DNA from: Xylanibacter ruminicola
Lineage (GTDB): Bacteria > Bacteroidota > Bacteroidia > Bacteroidales > Bacteroidaceae
Length of the DNA: 64,000 nt
Assembly (NCBI GenBank): GCA_015060625.1
Contig: SUYC01000007.1
Span: 1-64,000, forward strand
Direction of reading: 5' to 3'
The notes beneath the pieces were generated by a model, which did not search any database, was not told the DNA's origin, and saw nothing but the letters and a program-made list of their open reading frames with translations. Both the position numbers and the translations under genes were made by a program. Position 1 is the stretch's first letter. Every line of letters starts with the position of its first letter. Below, in pieces: positions 24,814 through 33,376 of the stretch.

Positions 24814-27105
24814 TTAGAATGATTTGAATAAACGTAGTTGGTCGAACACAATATGGTTGTCAAGTGCACGCAGCGTAATGGTATGATGACCTTGCTGCAG
24901 ATGCAGTTTTGTATCGCGTATAGCCTGTCCGCTGAGCACATTCTGTTTCCAGCGTTCGGAGCGGAAAGGTTCTTTGAGCGAATAAACTACTGACTGCCCG
25001 TTGTCAAGGCTTACGCTGAATCGCAAATCGCCATGGTCGTTAGGTTGAGTGGGTATCAGGGCTGTCTGTAAAATGTAATCGCCCTCAGAGGCAATATCTA
25101 TGGTATAGCTAAGTGCACCATTCTGAGGTAAGGCCACAGCATTCATGGAATGACCTAACATTTGAATGGTACGTACGCCCTCAGAGGCTGATTGGTAATC
25201 AGCGGCCTGACGCATCAGGATGCATGGCGGATTGGTTCCTGTAAGTTGGGCATGTACATCTTCGAATACAGGGAGTTTTCGCGGTGCTGCATCCATCAGA
25301 TAGCGCCATTTTCCTCCGTTCATATCGTTATAATGCTTGGTAAGAACTTGTATCTCCTTGTAAGCGCGATGGCTCTCTGTTGAGTCGCCAAGAATCTTGG
25401 TGTTCATGGCTATTGTGGCAAATACGGGATACTCGATAGCTGCAAAGAATGCATCGGACAGTTCAGAACGAACAAGTGGGCGGATGCCCATCATGTCGGC
25501 TTTGAGCTGCTGAAAGGCTGATAGGCGCTGGGCTGCCTCTGTAGGTGAGAGAGGAGCATCGCCAACAGTAGAGAGTCCGCGAGGGTATTTCTTCTTGTCG
25601 AGTTCCACTTGTGTGTAGCCCATAAACTCAGGTCGGCGCTCACCACAAAGGCGGTAGAACTCGTGCATCACGGGTAGGAGGCGCTTTCCGGCTTCTTGAC
25701 CAAACTGTCGGCATAGCCAAGACTCCAAATGTTTGGTGAGTGTATGACCTTCAACACAGTTGATGTTCCAGGCCAGATCGAGAAACAACTCCAAATCGTA
25801 GGCAGCCACCTTCGGATCGTGTACATTGGCTATCCAAAGTTTGCGTACGTTGTGATGGTAGGCTTCGCACAGTTCGTGATAGATGAGCCCTGGCTGCGTA
25901 GTGGTTAGCCACAGGTAATCGTGAGGGCGGCCCCAATAGCTCAGGTGGTAATACACACCTGCACCGCCTGGGCGCTGCTGCTCGTTGGCATCCGACAGGC
26001 GCGTCATGTAGCCATAGTTATCGTCGCACCACATTAGCGTCACATTATCGGGTACCTGCAATCCCTTCTCGTATAGTTGTAATACTTCTTTATAAGGTAC
26101 GAATACCTGCATGAGTTTTGATGGGTCGCCAATATGTTTGCGTAGTAGTTCCTGCTGGTCGTTGATAACCTGCTGCAGGGCTTCGAATTTCTCTTCTTCG
26201 GTTTTGTAGCCTTCCATCGAGCTGTCGTGTATGCCGCGCATACCAATGGTGAACATATTGTCTTTCGACTTTTTAACCTCTTGTAGGCGCTCTGTCCAAT
26301 ATTGGTGCACTTGTTGCCGATTGGTGCGATAGTTAAAGGCGCCACGCTCGGTTGTATTCCACTCATCAACATTATTGCGTAACAGTGGCTCACAATGCGA
26401 AGTACCAATCACGATGCCGCACGAATCGGCTATGGCTTTAGCGCCTGGAATATTGAAAAAGGCTATGGTGCCAGGATGCATAGCTGGCCAGATGGTGTTG
26501 GCGCGCAGGCGTAGCATCAGTTCGAATATTTTCCGATAGGTTTTCGGGCCAATCTGCTTTTTTTCTGATGGCTCATAGGTTTTGTGGCTCCAAGGGCGCA
26601 GACTCCAGTCCTCGTCGTTCAAGAATATACCGCGATAGGCTACGCTGGGCTGTTGCTCTGTTTTGAAATCATCACTTAGAGCCAGATGATTCTTCTGCTC
26701 AGGCACTACGTCGCCCCACCATACCCAAGGTGATACACCTGCCAGACGAGATAGCTCCAGCAGACCATAGGCCATGCCACGACCATTACCGCCTTCAATC
26801 AGAATCCTTCCTTTCTTTACCTGAATTCGAAAACCGTCATGAGGTAACGAAACGTTATGGGAGACTTTAATGATTCCGCTTGCCGAAGCCTGAGGGCGCA
26901 TGCCCGTTACTTGTTGCATGTCGCCCATCCACATATCGAGGGCTGTCTTCACCACGGGTTCTACCTTCTTGGGTATCTGATACGTTATCGGATGTTGTCC
27001 GTCGAACCATGTCACCTGATGGGGCTCGCCCAACTCATATTTACGCTGGGCTTCTATGGTCGTTATGACCGTTAATAGGCATAATGTTATGATAATTCTC
27101 TTCAT
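24814..27105 (-). CDS. GH115-family alpha-glucuronidase
   Basis: A 763-residue protein with signal peptide MKRIIITLCLLTVITTIEAQ. Typical GH115 segments are GMAYGLLELSRLAGVSPWVWWGDVVP, AYRGIFLNDEDWSLRPWS, LRLRANTIWPAMHPG, GTSHCEPLLRNN, LMWCDDNYGYMTRL and YYHLSYWGRPHDYLWL, and the protein ends in a carbohydrate-binding-like beta-sandwich (VFDQLRLFKSF). GH115 enzymes release (4-O-methyl-)glucuronic acid from xylan and other plant polymers. Next to rhamnogalacturonan genes the target could be GlcA decoration of pectin or arabinogalactan. It is first in a leftward three-gene operon. The frame extends to 27153, but the signal peptide supports 27105. Confidence 0.92.
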   Translation of the reverse strand: MKRIIITLCLLTVITTIEAQRKYELGEPHQVTWFDGQHPITYQIPKKVEPVVKTALDMWMGDMQQVTGMRPQASASGIIKVSHNVSLPHDGFRIQVKKGRILIEGGNGRGMAYGLLELSRLAGVSPWVWWGDVVPEQKNHLALSDDFKTEQQPSVAYRGIFLNDEDWSLRPWSHKTYEPSEKKQIGPKTYRKIFELMLRLRANTIWPAMHPGTIAFFNIPGAKAIADSCGIVIGTSHCEPLLRNNVDEWNTTERGAFNYRTNRQQVHQYWTERLQEVKKSKDNMFTIGMRGIHDSSMEGYKTEEEKFEALQQVINDQQELLRKHIGDPSKLMQVFVPYKEVLQLYEKGLQVPDNVTLMWCDDNYGYMTRLSDANEQQRPGGAGVYYHLSYWGRPHDYLWLTTTQPGLIYHELCEAYHHNVRKLWIANVHDPKVAAYDLELFLDLAWNINCVEGHTLTKHLESWLCRQFGQEAGKRLLPVMHEFYRLCGERRPEFMGYTQVELDKKKYPRGLSTVGDAPLSPTEAAQRLSAFQQLKADMMGIRPLVRSELSDAFFAAIEYPVFATIAMNTKILGDSTESHRAYKEIQVLTKHYNDMNGGKWRYLMDAAPRKLPVFEDVHAQLTGTNPPCILMRQAADYQSASEGVRTIQMLGHSMNAVALPQNGALSYTIDIASEGDYILQTALIPTQPNDHGDLRFSVSLDNGQSVVYSLKEPFRSERWKQNVLSGQAIRDTKLHLQQGHHTITLRALDNHIVFDQLRLFKSF

Positions 27106-27134
27106 ATTCCTTCGTATGAGTGATAATCCTGCTG

Positions 27135-27175
27135 CAAATTTAGATATAAACATGGTAGTATAGTTCGAAAACTAT
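27135..27175 (-). promoter_or_regulatory. Promoter/operator region of the GH115 operon
   Basis: CAAATTTA (27135-27142) reads TAAATTTG on the coding strand, a -7 match 30 nt before the GH115 ATG. Just upstream lies the inverted repeat ATAGTT-CGAA-AACTAT (27160-27175), at a position where an activator could bind. No -33 TTTG is found at 19-21 nt. Confidence 0.45.
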
Positions 27176-27238
27176 CCGAAAAGATACAAATTTGTACAAA
27201 AATGAACGATATTCTTATTAGGTATAGCCAAAATTCGC

Positions 27239-27246
27239 TATCTTTG
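27239..27246 (+). promoter_or_regulatory. -7 box TATCTTTG for the aldo/keto reductase
   Basis: TATCTTTG lies 29 nt before the ATG at 27276. The -33 element is not clear. Confidence 0.6.
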
Positions 27247-27275
27247 CGGCATAAATTACTAAACGATAACTATCT

Positions 27276-28247
27276 ATGAAGGAAAATTACTTTGCGGACA
27301 AGAACCGCTACGACAATGGGATGGAGTTTGAGCGCTGCGGGCGCTCGGGTGTGTTGCTGCCTAAGGTGAGTCTGGGCTTCTGGCACAACTTCGGTAGTGT
27401 GGACCCCTACGAGCGCAGTCGCGAAATCACGCACTACGCCTTCGATCACGGCATCACCCACTTCGACCTGGCTAACAATTACGGACCGGTGTATGGCTCG
27501 GCCGAAGAGACGATGGGCCGACTGATGGACGAAGATTTCCGACCTTATCGCGACGAGCTCTTCATCTCGAGCAAGGCCGGCTACGACATGTGGCCTGGAC
27601 CTTACGGCAACTGGGGCTCGCGCAAGTATCTCATGGCCAGTCTCGACCAGAGCTTGAAGCGCATGAAAATCGACTACGTGGACCTGTTCTACAGTCATCG
27701 TTACGACCCCGAGACCCCACTCGAGGAAACCCTGCAGGCGCTGGTGGATATCGTGCGCCAGGGCAAGGCACTCTATGTGGGCATCTCAAACTGGCCATTG
27801 GAACCGCTCAAGATAGGTTACGACTACCTGAAGGCTCACGATGTGCCCCTGCTCATCTATCAGGGCCGACTGAACATGCTCGACCGCAAACCGCAGGAGA
27901 CGGGTATTTTGGATTTTTGTGCTGAAAAGGGTGTGGGCTTCATCGCCTTCTCGCCGCTGGCACAGGGCCTGCTCACCGACCGCTATCTGAATGGCGTGCC
28001 TGCCGACAGTCGTATGTCGAAAGGTAAGTTCCTGCGCGAGGAGATGCTCACCCCCGAACTGCTGGAGAAGCTGCGCACATATAATAAGGTGGCCGAAAGC
28101 CGCGGTGAGACTCTTGCCGAGATGGCCTTGGCATGGATTCTGCACCAGCGCGGCGTCACGTCAGTGTTGGTTGGGGCCAGCTCTACAGCACAGTTGGAAA
28201 AGAATCTGCGCTGCGTGAGAGCTGCTTCGTTCGACGACGAAATCTGA
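27276..28247 (+). CDS. Aldo/keto reductase, YghZ (glyceraldehyde-3-P reductase) type
   Basis: A 323-residue cytoplasmic NAD(P)H-dependent (beta/alpha)8 reductase. The catalytic tetrad is visible: Asp and Tyr in FDLANNYG, Lys in SSKAGYDM, His in FYSHRYD. The cofactor-site segment FSPLAQGLLTDRYL is typical of the YghZ branch, which reduces L-glyceraldehyde 3-phosphate and other short aldehydes. The rhamnose pathway downstream produces L-lactaldehyde and no FucO-type lactaldehyde reductase is seen in the window, so a role in lactaldehyde reduction is a reasonable but unproven idea. Its stop is 1 nt from the convergent polyferredoxin gene. Confidence 0.88.
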   Translation: MKENYFADKNRYDNGMEFERCGRSGVLLPKVSLGFWHNFGSVDPYERSREITHYAFDHGITHFDLANNYGPVYGSAEETMGRLMDEDFRPYRDELFISSKAGYDMWPGPYGNWGSRKYLMASLDQSLKRMKIDYVDLFYSHRYDPETPLEETLQALVDIVRQGKALYVGISNWPLEPLKIGYDYLKAHDVPLLIYQGRLNMLDRKPQETGILDFCAEKGVGFIAFSPLAQGLLTDRYLNGVPADSRMSKGKFLREEMLTPELLEKLRTYNKVAESRGETLAEMALAWILHQRGVTSVLVGASSTAQLEKNLRCVRAASFDDEI

Positions 28248-28248
28248 T

Positions 28249-28950
28249 TCAGGCGCGTTTCATCGTCATAATCTTGGTGGGGCAGGCCTGAATGCACTTG
28301 CCACACTTGATACAATCGGGATTCAGATAGCCCGATGCCTGGCCGCGGCTGTCGTAAGGCGTCAGCTGCATGGGGCATACGCGGGCACAACTTTTACACT
28401 TCATCTGGCAGCTGCTGGCCACGCTCACACTGGTATAGGGCGCGGGCAGCGGTTGCTTTTTGGGGGCCACCCAGGCCGACAGTGTGCCCATGGGGCAGAA
28501 CGAACACCACGTGCGTGGCGCATAGATGAACGACAGCACCACACCCACCAAGGTGGTGACTACGATGAGGTTCCAGAACACCTGGCCGATGCCATTCCAC
28601 ATGGCCATACCGCCCTCGCTCCAGGGAACGATGACCGACAGTTGCACGCCAAACATGGTGAAGATGAAACCCACCATGAACAGGCGGAAACCCTGCGTGC
28701 GCACAAACGCAGGGATGGGGCGATGAGGTGAATATTTCGACAGCAATCGGTCGTACATGTTGCCACGCGGACAGATATTGCCGCACCAGTAGCGGCCGCG
28801 CCAAATCGATGTGAGCACAGGGCCCACCATGCAGATGAGTGCCAGCAAACCTACGACGGGGAAAAACCAGCCTATGATGATGTAGGCAAAGATAATCCAG
28901 TAGAGCGAAAGCCCTGGAGTGGCAAAATGACGGTGAAAATTCTTCTTCAT
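28249..28950 (-). CDS. NapH-like membrane polyferredoxin (4Fe-4S)
   Basis: A 233-residue membrane iron-sulfur protein. Four hydrophobic segments (about 15-50, 90-110, 120-145) carry two cytoplasmic-side CxxxCP motifs (CGNICPRG near 56, CSFCPMG near 152). Two C-terminal 4Fe-4S ferredoxin motifs follow (CQMKCKSCARVCP near 180 and CIKCGKCIQACP near 215). This matches the NapH/CcoG-like class that moves electrons between quinol or other donors and a periplasmic or cytoplasmic partner. It is transcribed divergently from the oxyR-like gene, with facing -7 boxes in a 107-nt gap, so redox control by that regulator is plausible. Partner enzyme unknown. Confidence 0.85.
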   Translation of the reverse strand: MKKNFHRHFATPGLSLYWIIFAYIIIGWFFPVVGLLALICMVGPVLTSIWRGRYWCGNICPRGNMYDRLLSKYSPHRPIPAFVRTQGFRLFMVGFIFTMFGVQLSVIVPWSEGGMAMWNGIGQVFWNLIVVTTLVGVVLSFIYAPRTWCSFCPMGTLSAWVAPKKQPLPAPYTSVSVASSCQMKCKSCARVCPMQLTPYDSRGQASGYLNPDCIKCGKCIQACPTKIMTMKRA

Positions 28951-28976
28951 ATACCTAATTATTCTTAAATCCGCTG

Positions 28977-29026
28977 CAAAGGTACGATATTTATGATAGA
29001 TGTATGAATCATTTTATCTATCTTTG
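28977..29026. promoter_or_regulatory. Divergent promoter region, polyferredoxin / oxyR
   Basis: CAAAGGTA (28977-28984) is a leftward -7 box (TACCTTTG) and TATCTTTG (29019-29026) a rightward one. Between and overlapping them is the inverted repeat GATAGAT (28995-29001) / ATCTATC (29016-29022), a candidate LysR-type operator. Confidence 0.55.
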
Positions 29027-29057
29027 TATCGGTTTTATCTATTAAAGCAAAAGGCCT

Positions 29058-29984
29058 ATGACGCTGCAACAGTTGAAATACATCGTTGCCATCGACCGCC
29101 AGCGCAATTTTGCCAAGGCGGCCGAGCAGTGTGGCATATCGCAACCCACACTCAGCTCCATGCTGGTGAAGCTGGAGGAAGAACTCGATGTGCGCATCTT
29201 TGAGCGCAGCAACAAGCACGTGACGCCCACGTCTGCCGGCGAGAAAATCATCCGTCAGGCTGAGAAGGCGCTGGCCGAGGCTGAGCGCATCAGCGAACTG
29301 GTGACCGAGGAGAAAGGCGACGTGAGCGGTAGTCTCGCCCTGTCCGTAGGGCCCACCATCGCCCCTTATATCCTGCCCAAGTTTATCCGCATCTACCGGG
29401 AGAATTATCCGCAGGTGGCCCTGTCTATCCGCGAACTGAAGGCCGACGCCATGATGAGCGAGCTGCTGCAGGGCCGACTGGATGCCGGCATCGCCACCTG
29501 TGGCAACAAGCGCGACGGCATTCTCGAAGTGCCCCTCTACACCGAGCGCTTCATGGTTTATCTGGCTGAGAGCTGCTGGCGCAAGTTGCCCGTTTTCAAA
29601 CCCGAGAATCTCACCCACGAAAAGATGTGGATTATGAAAGAGGCGCAATGCCTGCGCGAGAGTGCCTTCAGCTTCTGCAAGTCGAGAGCTGTGGGCAATC
29701 ATATCTACGAGGCGGGCAGCATCGACACGCTGGTGCGCATCGTCGATGAGAACGGTGGTTTCACGATTATCCCCGAGATGCATCTGCCATTCCTCTCCGA
29801 GCATCAGCGCGAGAACGTGCGACCCATCGAGGGCGACTATCTCTCGCAGCGCAGGGTGTCGCTCTATCTGCGCGACGACTATATCCGCGAACGCATGCTC
29901 AACACCATCGCCACCACACTGCTGAGCTTTATGCCGGCAGGCATGATGGAAGAGCGCATTGCCAAATACGGAATTAGACTCTGA
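29058..29984 (+). CDS. oxyR: OxyR-type LysR-family redox regulator
   Basis: A 308-residue LysR regulator: winged HTH at 1-60 (MTLQQLKYIVAIDRQRNFAKAAEQCGISQPTLSSML split over the helix-turn-helix) and a periplasmic-binding-like effector domain. The peroxide-sensing motif is present: EAQCLRESAFSFC aligns with the E. coli OxyR C-L-R-D-x5-C segment, with both redox cysteines nine residues apart (near 199 and 208). It is therefore expected to activate peroxide-defence genes when the disulfide forms. It is divergent from the polyferredoxin gene and monocistronic by position. The motif makes OxyR much more likely than a generic LysR protein. Confidence 0.88.
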   Translation: MTLQQLKYIVAIDRQRNFAKAAEQCGISQPTLSSMLVKLEEELDVRIFERSNKHVTPTSAGEKIIRQAEKALAEAERISELVTEEKGDVSGSLALSVGPTIAPYILPKFIRIYRENYPQVALSIRELKADAMMSELLQGRLDAGIATCGNKRDGILEVPLYTERFMVYLAESCWRKLPVFKPENLTHEKMWIMKEAQCLRESAFSFCKSRAVGNHIYEAGSIDTLVRIVDENGGFTIIPEMHLPFLSEHQRENVRPIEGDYLSQRRVSLYLRDDYIRERMLNTIATTLLSFMPAGMMEERIAKYGIRL

Positions 29985-30044
29985 AAACGTACGATAGTAT
30001 AGGAAAACGAACGATATTGTAGCCCTAATCAGAACAAAAGATAA

Positions 30045-30052
30045 TATCTTTG
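30045..30052 (+). promoter_or_regulatory. -7 box of the rhamnogalacturonan/rhamnose operon
   Basis: TATCTTTG 29 nt before the esterase ATG. The -33 match is poor, which would fit an activator-controlled promoter. This is the only box found before the eight-gene run to 41279. Confidence 0.6.
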
Positions 30053-30080
30053 CATCGAAAATTACTAAAAACATGTAACG

Positions 30081-31703
30081 ATGATAAAAGAGAGCTGTAT
30101 ATCACTTATCATGATGGCACTACCGACGGTGGCGCTGGCACAAGTGGCCGACGCACCTAAGGACGTGAACGGTGTCATCGACAATACTCCCGACAGTATC
30201 GCTCAGGCCATGACGGCACGACCCGTGCCAGGTTCGAGCAGAAAAGGTCATAATCCCGTGTTGTTCCTGATTGGTAATTCTACCATGCGCACCGGAACGA
30301 TGGGCAATGGTAACAACGGACAGTGGGGATGGGGCTACTATGCCCACGATTATTTCGACCCCGAAAAGATTACGGTCGAGAATCAGGCCCTGGGCGGCAT
30401 GAGCAGTCGCACCTTCTACAACAAACTGTGGCAGCCCATCAAGCAGGCCATCCGACCCGGCGACTGGGTGATCATCTCCATCGGGCATAACGACAACGGA
30501 CCCTACGACGAGGGCCGCGCGCGCGCCAGCATCCCTGGCACAGGCGACGACTCGCTGCAGGTGGTGATTAAGGAAACGGGCGAGCGCGAAACCGTCTATA
30601 CCTATGGCGGCTACATGCGCCAATATATTAATGATGTACGTGCGCAAGGCGGTAATCCCATCCTGATGTCGCTCACCCCGCGCAATGCCTACGACGACAA
30701 CGGCAAGATTGTGCGCAAGCCCCACACCCAGTGGCTCATGCAGGTGGCTGCCGAAGAGGGCGTGCCATTTATCGACCTGAACGAGATTTCGGGTCGCAAG
30801 CTGGATAGCTACGGACCTTGGAAAACCAGCTATCACTTCTATCTCGATAAGATACACACCAGTCGCTTTGGGGCGATGATGAATGCCCGCAGTGCTGCCG
30901 AGGGGCTGATAGCGAGCCATAACCCCGCACTCGCCCCGCTGAAGGCGATGATGCGCGGCGTGGAGCCCGCTACCTATGCGGTGGACCGCACCGGTGGCAA
31001 GCCCGTGGTGTTTATTACAGGCGACAGTACGGTGAAGAATGAAGATAAGGACCAAGACGGCATGTGGGGCTGGGGCGCCGTGGCCAATACGGTGTTCGAC
31101 GAAACCAGAATCAGCATCGTGAATGCCGCGATGGCTGGCCGCAGTTGTCGCTCCTATCTCAACGAGGGTCGCTGGGACAAGGTGTACAACAGTCTGCAGC
31201 CCGGTGATTTCGTGCTCATCCAGTTCGGTCATAACGACATCAGCACCATCGACAAACCCAAATATCGCGGGGCCATCGCCACCGCCGCCGACAGCAGTCA
31301 TGTTTATAAACTCGACAACGGCCGCTACGAGGTGGTGTACTCGTTCGGCTGGTATCTGAAGAAATTTATCCAGGACGTGCGCGAAAAGGGGGCTACACCT
31401 ATCCTGGTTTCGCTCACCCCGCGCAACGAGTGGGAGAACGGAAAAATCGAGCGCCGCAATGACTCTTATGGGCTGTGGTATCGTCAGGTGGTAAAAGAAA
31501 CGGGCGTAGAGCTGGTGGACCTGCACAATCTGACTGCCGACTATCTGGATAAGAAGTGTGGCAGCAAGGCCAAGGCCGAGAAATACTACAAGCGCGACCA
31601 CACCCACACCTCGTTGCTGGGTGCCAAAACCAATGCCCAGTGCGTGGCCAAGGGTTTGCGCGCCAACCATAGTGCATTAGCAACATTCTTAAAGAAGAAA
31701 TAA
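30081..31703 (+). CDS. Tandem SGNH/GDSL rhamnogalacturonan acetylesterase (CE12-like)
   Basis: A 540-residue secreted protein (signal to VALAQ) with two homologous SGNH domains. Domain 1 (about 55-285): LFLIGNSTMRTGT, WVIISIGHNDNGPYD, and YLDKIHTSRFGA. Domain 2 (about 300-540): VFITGDSTVKNEDKD, FVLIQFGHNDIST, and KRDHTHTSLLGA. Each keeps the nucleophile Ser, the GHND block III and an Asp/His pair, but block I of domain 1 reads GNS rather than GDS. CE12 enzymes remove acetyl groups from RG-I galacturonic acid, opening the chain to lyases and hydrolases. First gene of the operon; rhaM follows after 14 nt. Whether both domains are active is not known. Confidence 0.87.
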   Translation: MIKESCISLIMMALPTVALAQVADAPKDVNGVIDNTPDSIAQAMTARPVPGSSRKGHNPVLFLIGNSTMRTGTMGNGNNGQWGWGYYAHDYFDPEKITVENQALGGMSSRTFYNKLWQPIKQAIRPGDWVIISIGHNDNGPYDEGRARASIPGTGDDSLQVVIKETGERETVYTYGGYMRQYINDVRAQGGNPILMSLTPRNAYDDNGKIVRKPHTQWLMQVAAEEGVPFIDLNEISGRKLDSYGPWKTSYHFYLDKIHTSRFGAMMNARSAAEGLIASHNPALAPLKAMMRGVEPATYAVDRTGGKPVVFITGDSTVKNEDKDQDGMWGWGAVANTVFDETRISIVNAAMAGRSCRSYLNEGRWDKVYNSLQPGDFVLIQFGHNDISTIDKPKYRGAIATAADSSHVYKLDNGRYEVVYSFGWYLKKFIQDVREKGATPILVSLTPRNEWENGKIERRNDSYGLWYRQVVKETGVELVDLHNLTADYLDKKCGSKAKAEKYYKRDHTHTSLLGAKTNAQCVAKGLRANHSALATFLKKK

Positions 31704-31717
31704 TAACGTAAAACCAA

Positions 31718-32035
31718 ATGAAACGATTTGCATTTAAGATGCAACTGAAACCCGGTTGCGAAAAGGAATACGAGCGCAGGCATGCTGCCATCTGGCCCGA
31801 ACTGGTCAAGATGATTAAGAACGGCGGCGTGGGCAACTACAGTATTTATTGGGACAAGGAAACCAATATCTTGTTTGGCTATCAGGAGTGCGCAGGCGAG
31901 GGCAACTCGCAGGATACCGACAACGTGGATCCCATCACCCAGAAATGGTGGGACATGATGGCCGACATTATGGACGTGAACCCCGACAACTCGCCTGTAA
32001 CCAAACCGCTGCAGGAGGTGTTCCATCTCGACTAG
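31718..32035 (+). CDS. rhaM: L-rhamnose mutarotase
   Basis: A 105-residue protein of full family length. Conserved residues are visible: His in RRHAAIWPEL, the Tyr/Trp strand GNYSIYWDKETNILFGYQE, and the WWDMMADIM helix. RhaM interconverts alpha- and beta-L-rhamnose so the isomerase receives the right anomer. It is cytoplasmic, located between the esterase and GH28 genes in the operon, and is strong evidence that the operon consumes L-rhamnose. Confidence 0.95.
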   Translation: MKRFAFKMQLKPGCEKEYERRHAAIWPELVKMIKNGGVGNYSIYWDKETNILFGYQECAGEGNSQDTDNVDPITQKWWDMMADIMDVNPDNSPVTKPLQEVFHLD

Positions 32036-32056
32036 TACAAACAATTGACGCATTTC

Positions 32057-33376
32057 ATGAAAAAATCAATACTCCTGATGCTGGCGCTGGCGGTGATGAC
32101 TGCTGGCACGGCGAAAACTAAGAAGAAAGCTGCTGTGGAGCGCTGGCCCGACGGCACCGTGATGGACGCCTGGTTTAAGGATACCACCAAGGTGGATGTG
32201 GCGGCGCTGGGCAAGCAGTACGTGATCACCGACTTTGGCGTGCGCCGCGATTCGACAGTGGTGCAGACCAAGGCCATACAGGCCGTCATCGACCGGGCTG
32301 CCCAAGCGGGTGGGGGCGTGGTGGTGATACCCGAAGGCACATTCCTCACGGGCGCCCTGTTCTTTAAGCAAGGTACGCACCTGCACGTCATAGGCCGACT
32401 GAAAGGTTCCGACCGCATCATCGATTTCCCCTATATGAAAACCCGTATCGAGGGCGAAACCTGCACCTACTTCTGTGCGCTGGTGAATGCCGACGGCGTG
32501 GATGGATTCAGCATCAGCGGACATGGCACCATCGACGGCAACGGACTGAACTACTGGCAGGAGTTCTGGATTCGTCGCAAGTGGAATCCGCAGTGCACCA
32601 ACAAGGATGCGCAGCGCCCACGACTCACCTATATCTCAAACGCTAAGAATGTCACCATCCAGGATGTGCATCTCATCAACTCGCCCTTCTGGACCAACCA
32701 TGTCTATAAAAGTACGCACGTGCGCTATCTCGACTGCTACATCTATGCACCCACCGAGAATATCTGGGCGCCCGATCCCACGCGTGGCGCACCATCGAGC
32801 GATGCCATCGATATCGATGCCTGCACCGACGTGCTCATCAACGGCTGCTACATGCACGTGAACGATGATGCCGTGGTGCTGAAAGGCGGCAAGGGCACCT
32901 GGGCCGACAAGGACGAAACCAACGGCGACTGCGAGCGCATTCTGATACAGAACTGTCACTACGGCAAGGTGCACGGCTGCCTGACCTTAGGGTCGGAGTC
33001 GCTCCACGACCGCAACGTGATTCTGCGCAACTGTCATACCGAGCGTGCCGACCGCGTGTTGTGGCTCAAGATGCGCCCCGATACACCACAGCACTACGAG
33101 TATGTGACGGTGGAGAACATCACCGGCTACTGCAAGCGTTTCCTCTTTGTGCACCCTTGGTCGCAGTTCTTCAAACCTGAGAAGCGCGACGACATGCCGC
33201 TGAGCCGCTGCAACAACATCACGCTGCGCAACATCGAGGTGAGCACTCCCACACCCTACGACGTGAAGACATCAGACAAGTATGAACTGATTGATTTCAC
33301 CATCGACGGCAAACCACTCACATTTGCCAAGAACCCCGTATCAAAAGAGCAATTACAACATATCGTATATGAATAA
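32057..33376 (+). CDS. GH28-family polygalacturonase-like hydrolase
   Basis: A 439-residue secreted right-handed beta-helix enzyme (signal MKKSILLMLALAVMTAGTA). GH28 active-site equivalents: SDAIDID (general NTD block), VNDDAVVLKGG (Asp-Asp pair) and VHGCLTLGSES (His block). The usual RIK substrate-binding triad reads WLK (DRVLWLKM), so the Arg is replaced. GH28 enzymes cut alpha-1,4-GalA or, in the rhamnogalacturonan hydrolase branch, GalA-alpha-1,2-Rha bonds. The altered residue and context favour a rhamnogalacturonan-type substrate. ATG 32057 is preferred over an upstream TTG because of the signal peptide. It overlaps rhaB by 8 nt. Confidence 0.88.
   Translation: MKKSILLMLALAVMTAGTAKTKKKAAVERWPDGTVMDAWFKDTTKVDVAALGKQYVITDFGVRRDSTVVQTKAIQAVIDRAAQAGGGVVVIPEGTFLTGALFFKQGTHLHVIGRLKGSDRIIDFPYMKTRIEGETCTYFCALVNADGVDGFSISGHGTIDGNGLNYWQEFWIRRKWNPQCTNKDAQRPRLTYISNAKNVTIQDVHLINSPFWTNHVYKSTHVRYLDCYIYAPTENIWAPDPTRGAPSSDAIDIDACTDVLINGCYMHVNDDAVVLKGGKGTWADKDETNGDCERILIQNCHYGKVHGCLTLGSESLHDRNVILRNCHTERADRVLWLKMRPDTPQHYEYVTVENITGYCKRFLFVHPWSQFFKPEKRDDMPLSRCNNITLRNIEVSTPTPYDVKTSDKYELIDFTIDGKPLTFAKNPVSKEQLQHIVYE

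Noticed and set aside
30120..31670. A 516-codon leftward frame opposite the tandem esterase, and similar long frames opposite susC/susD, rhaB and the DUF4450 gene
   Set aside because: Shadow frames from GC-rich third positions; no promoters, motifs or starts that fit operon structure.
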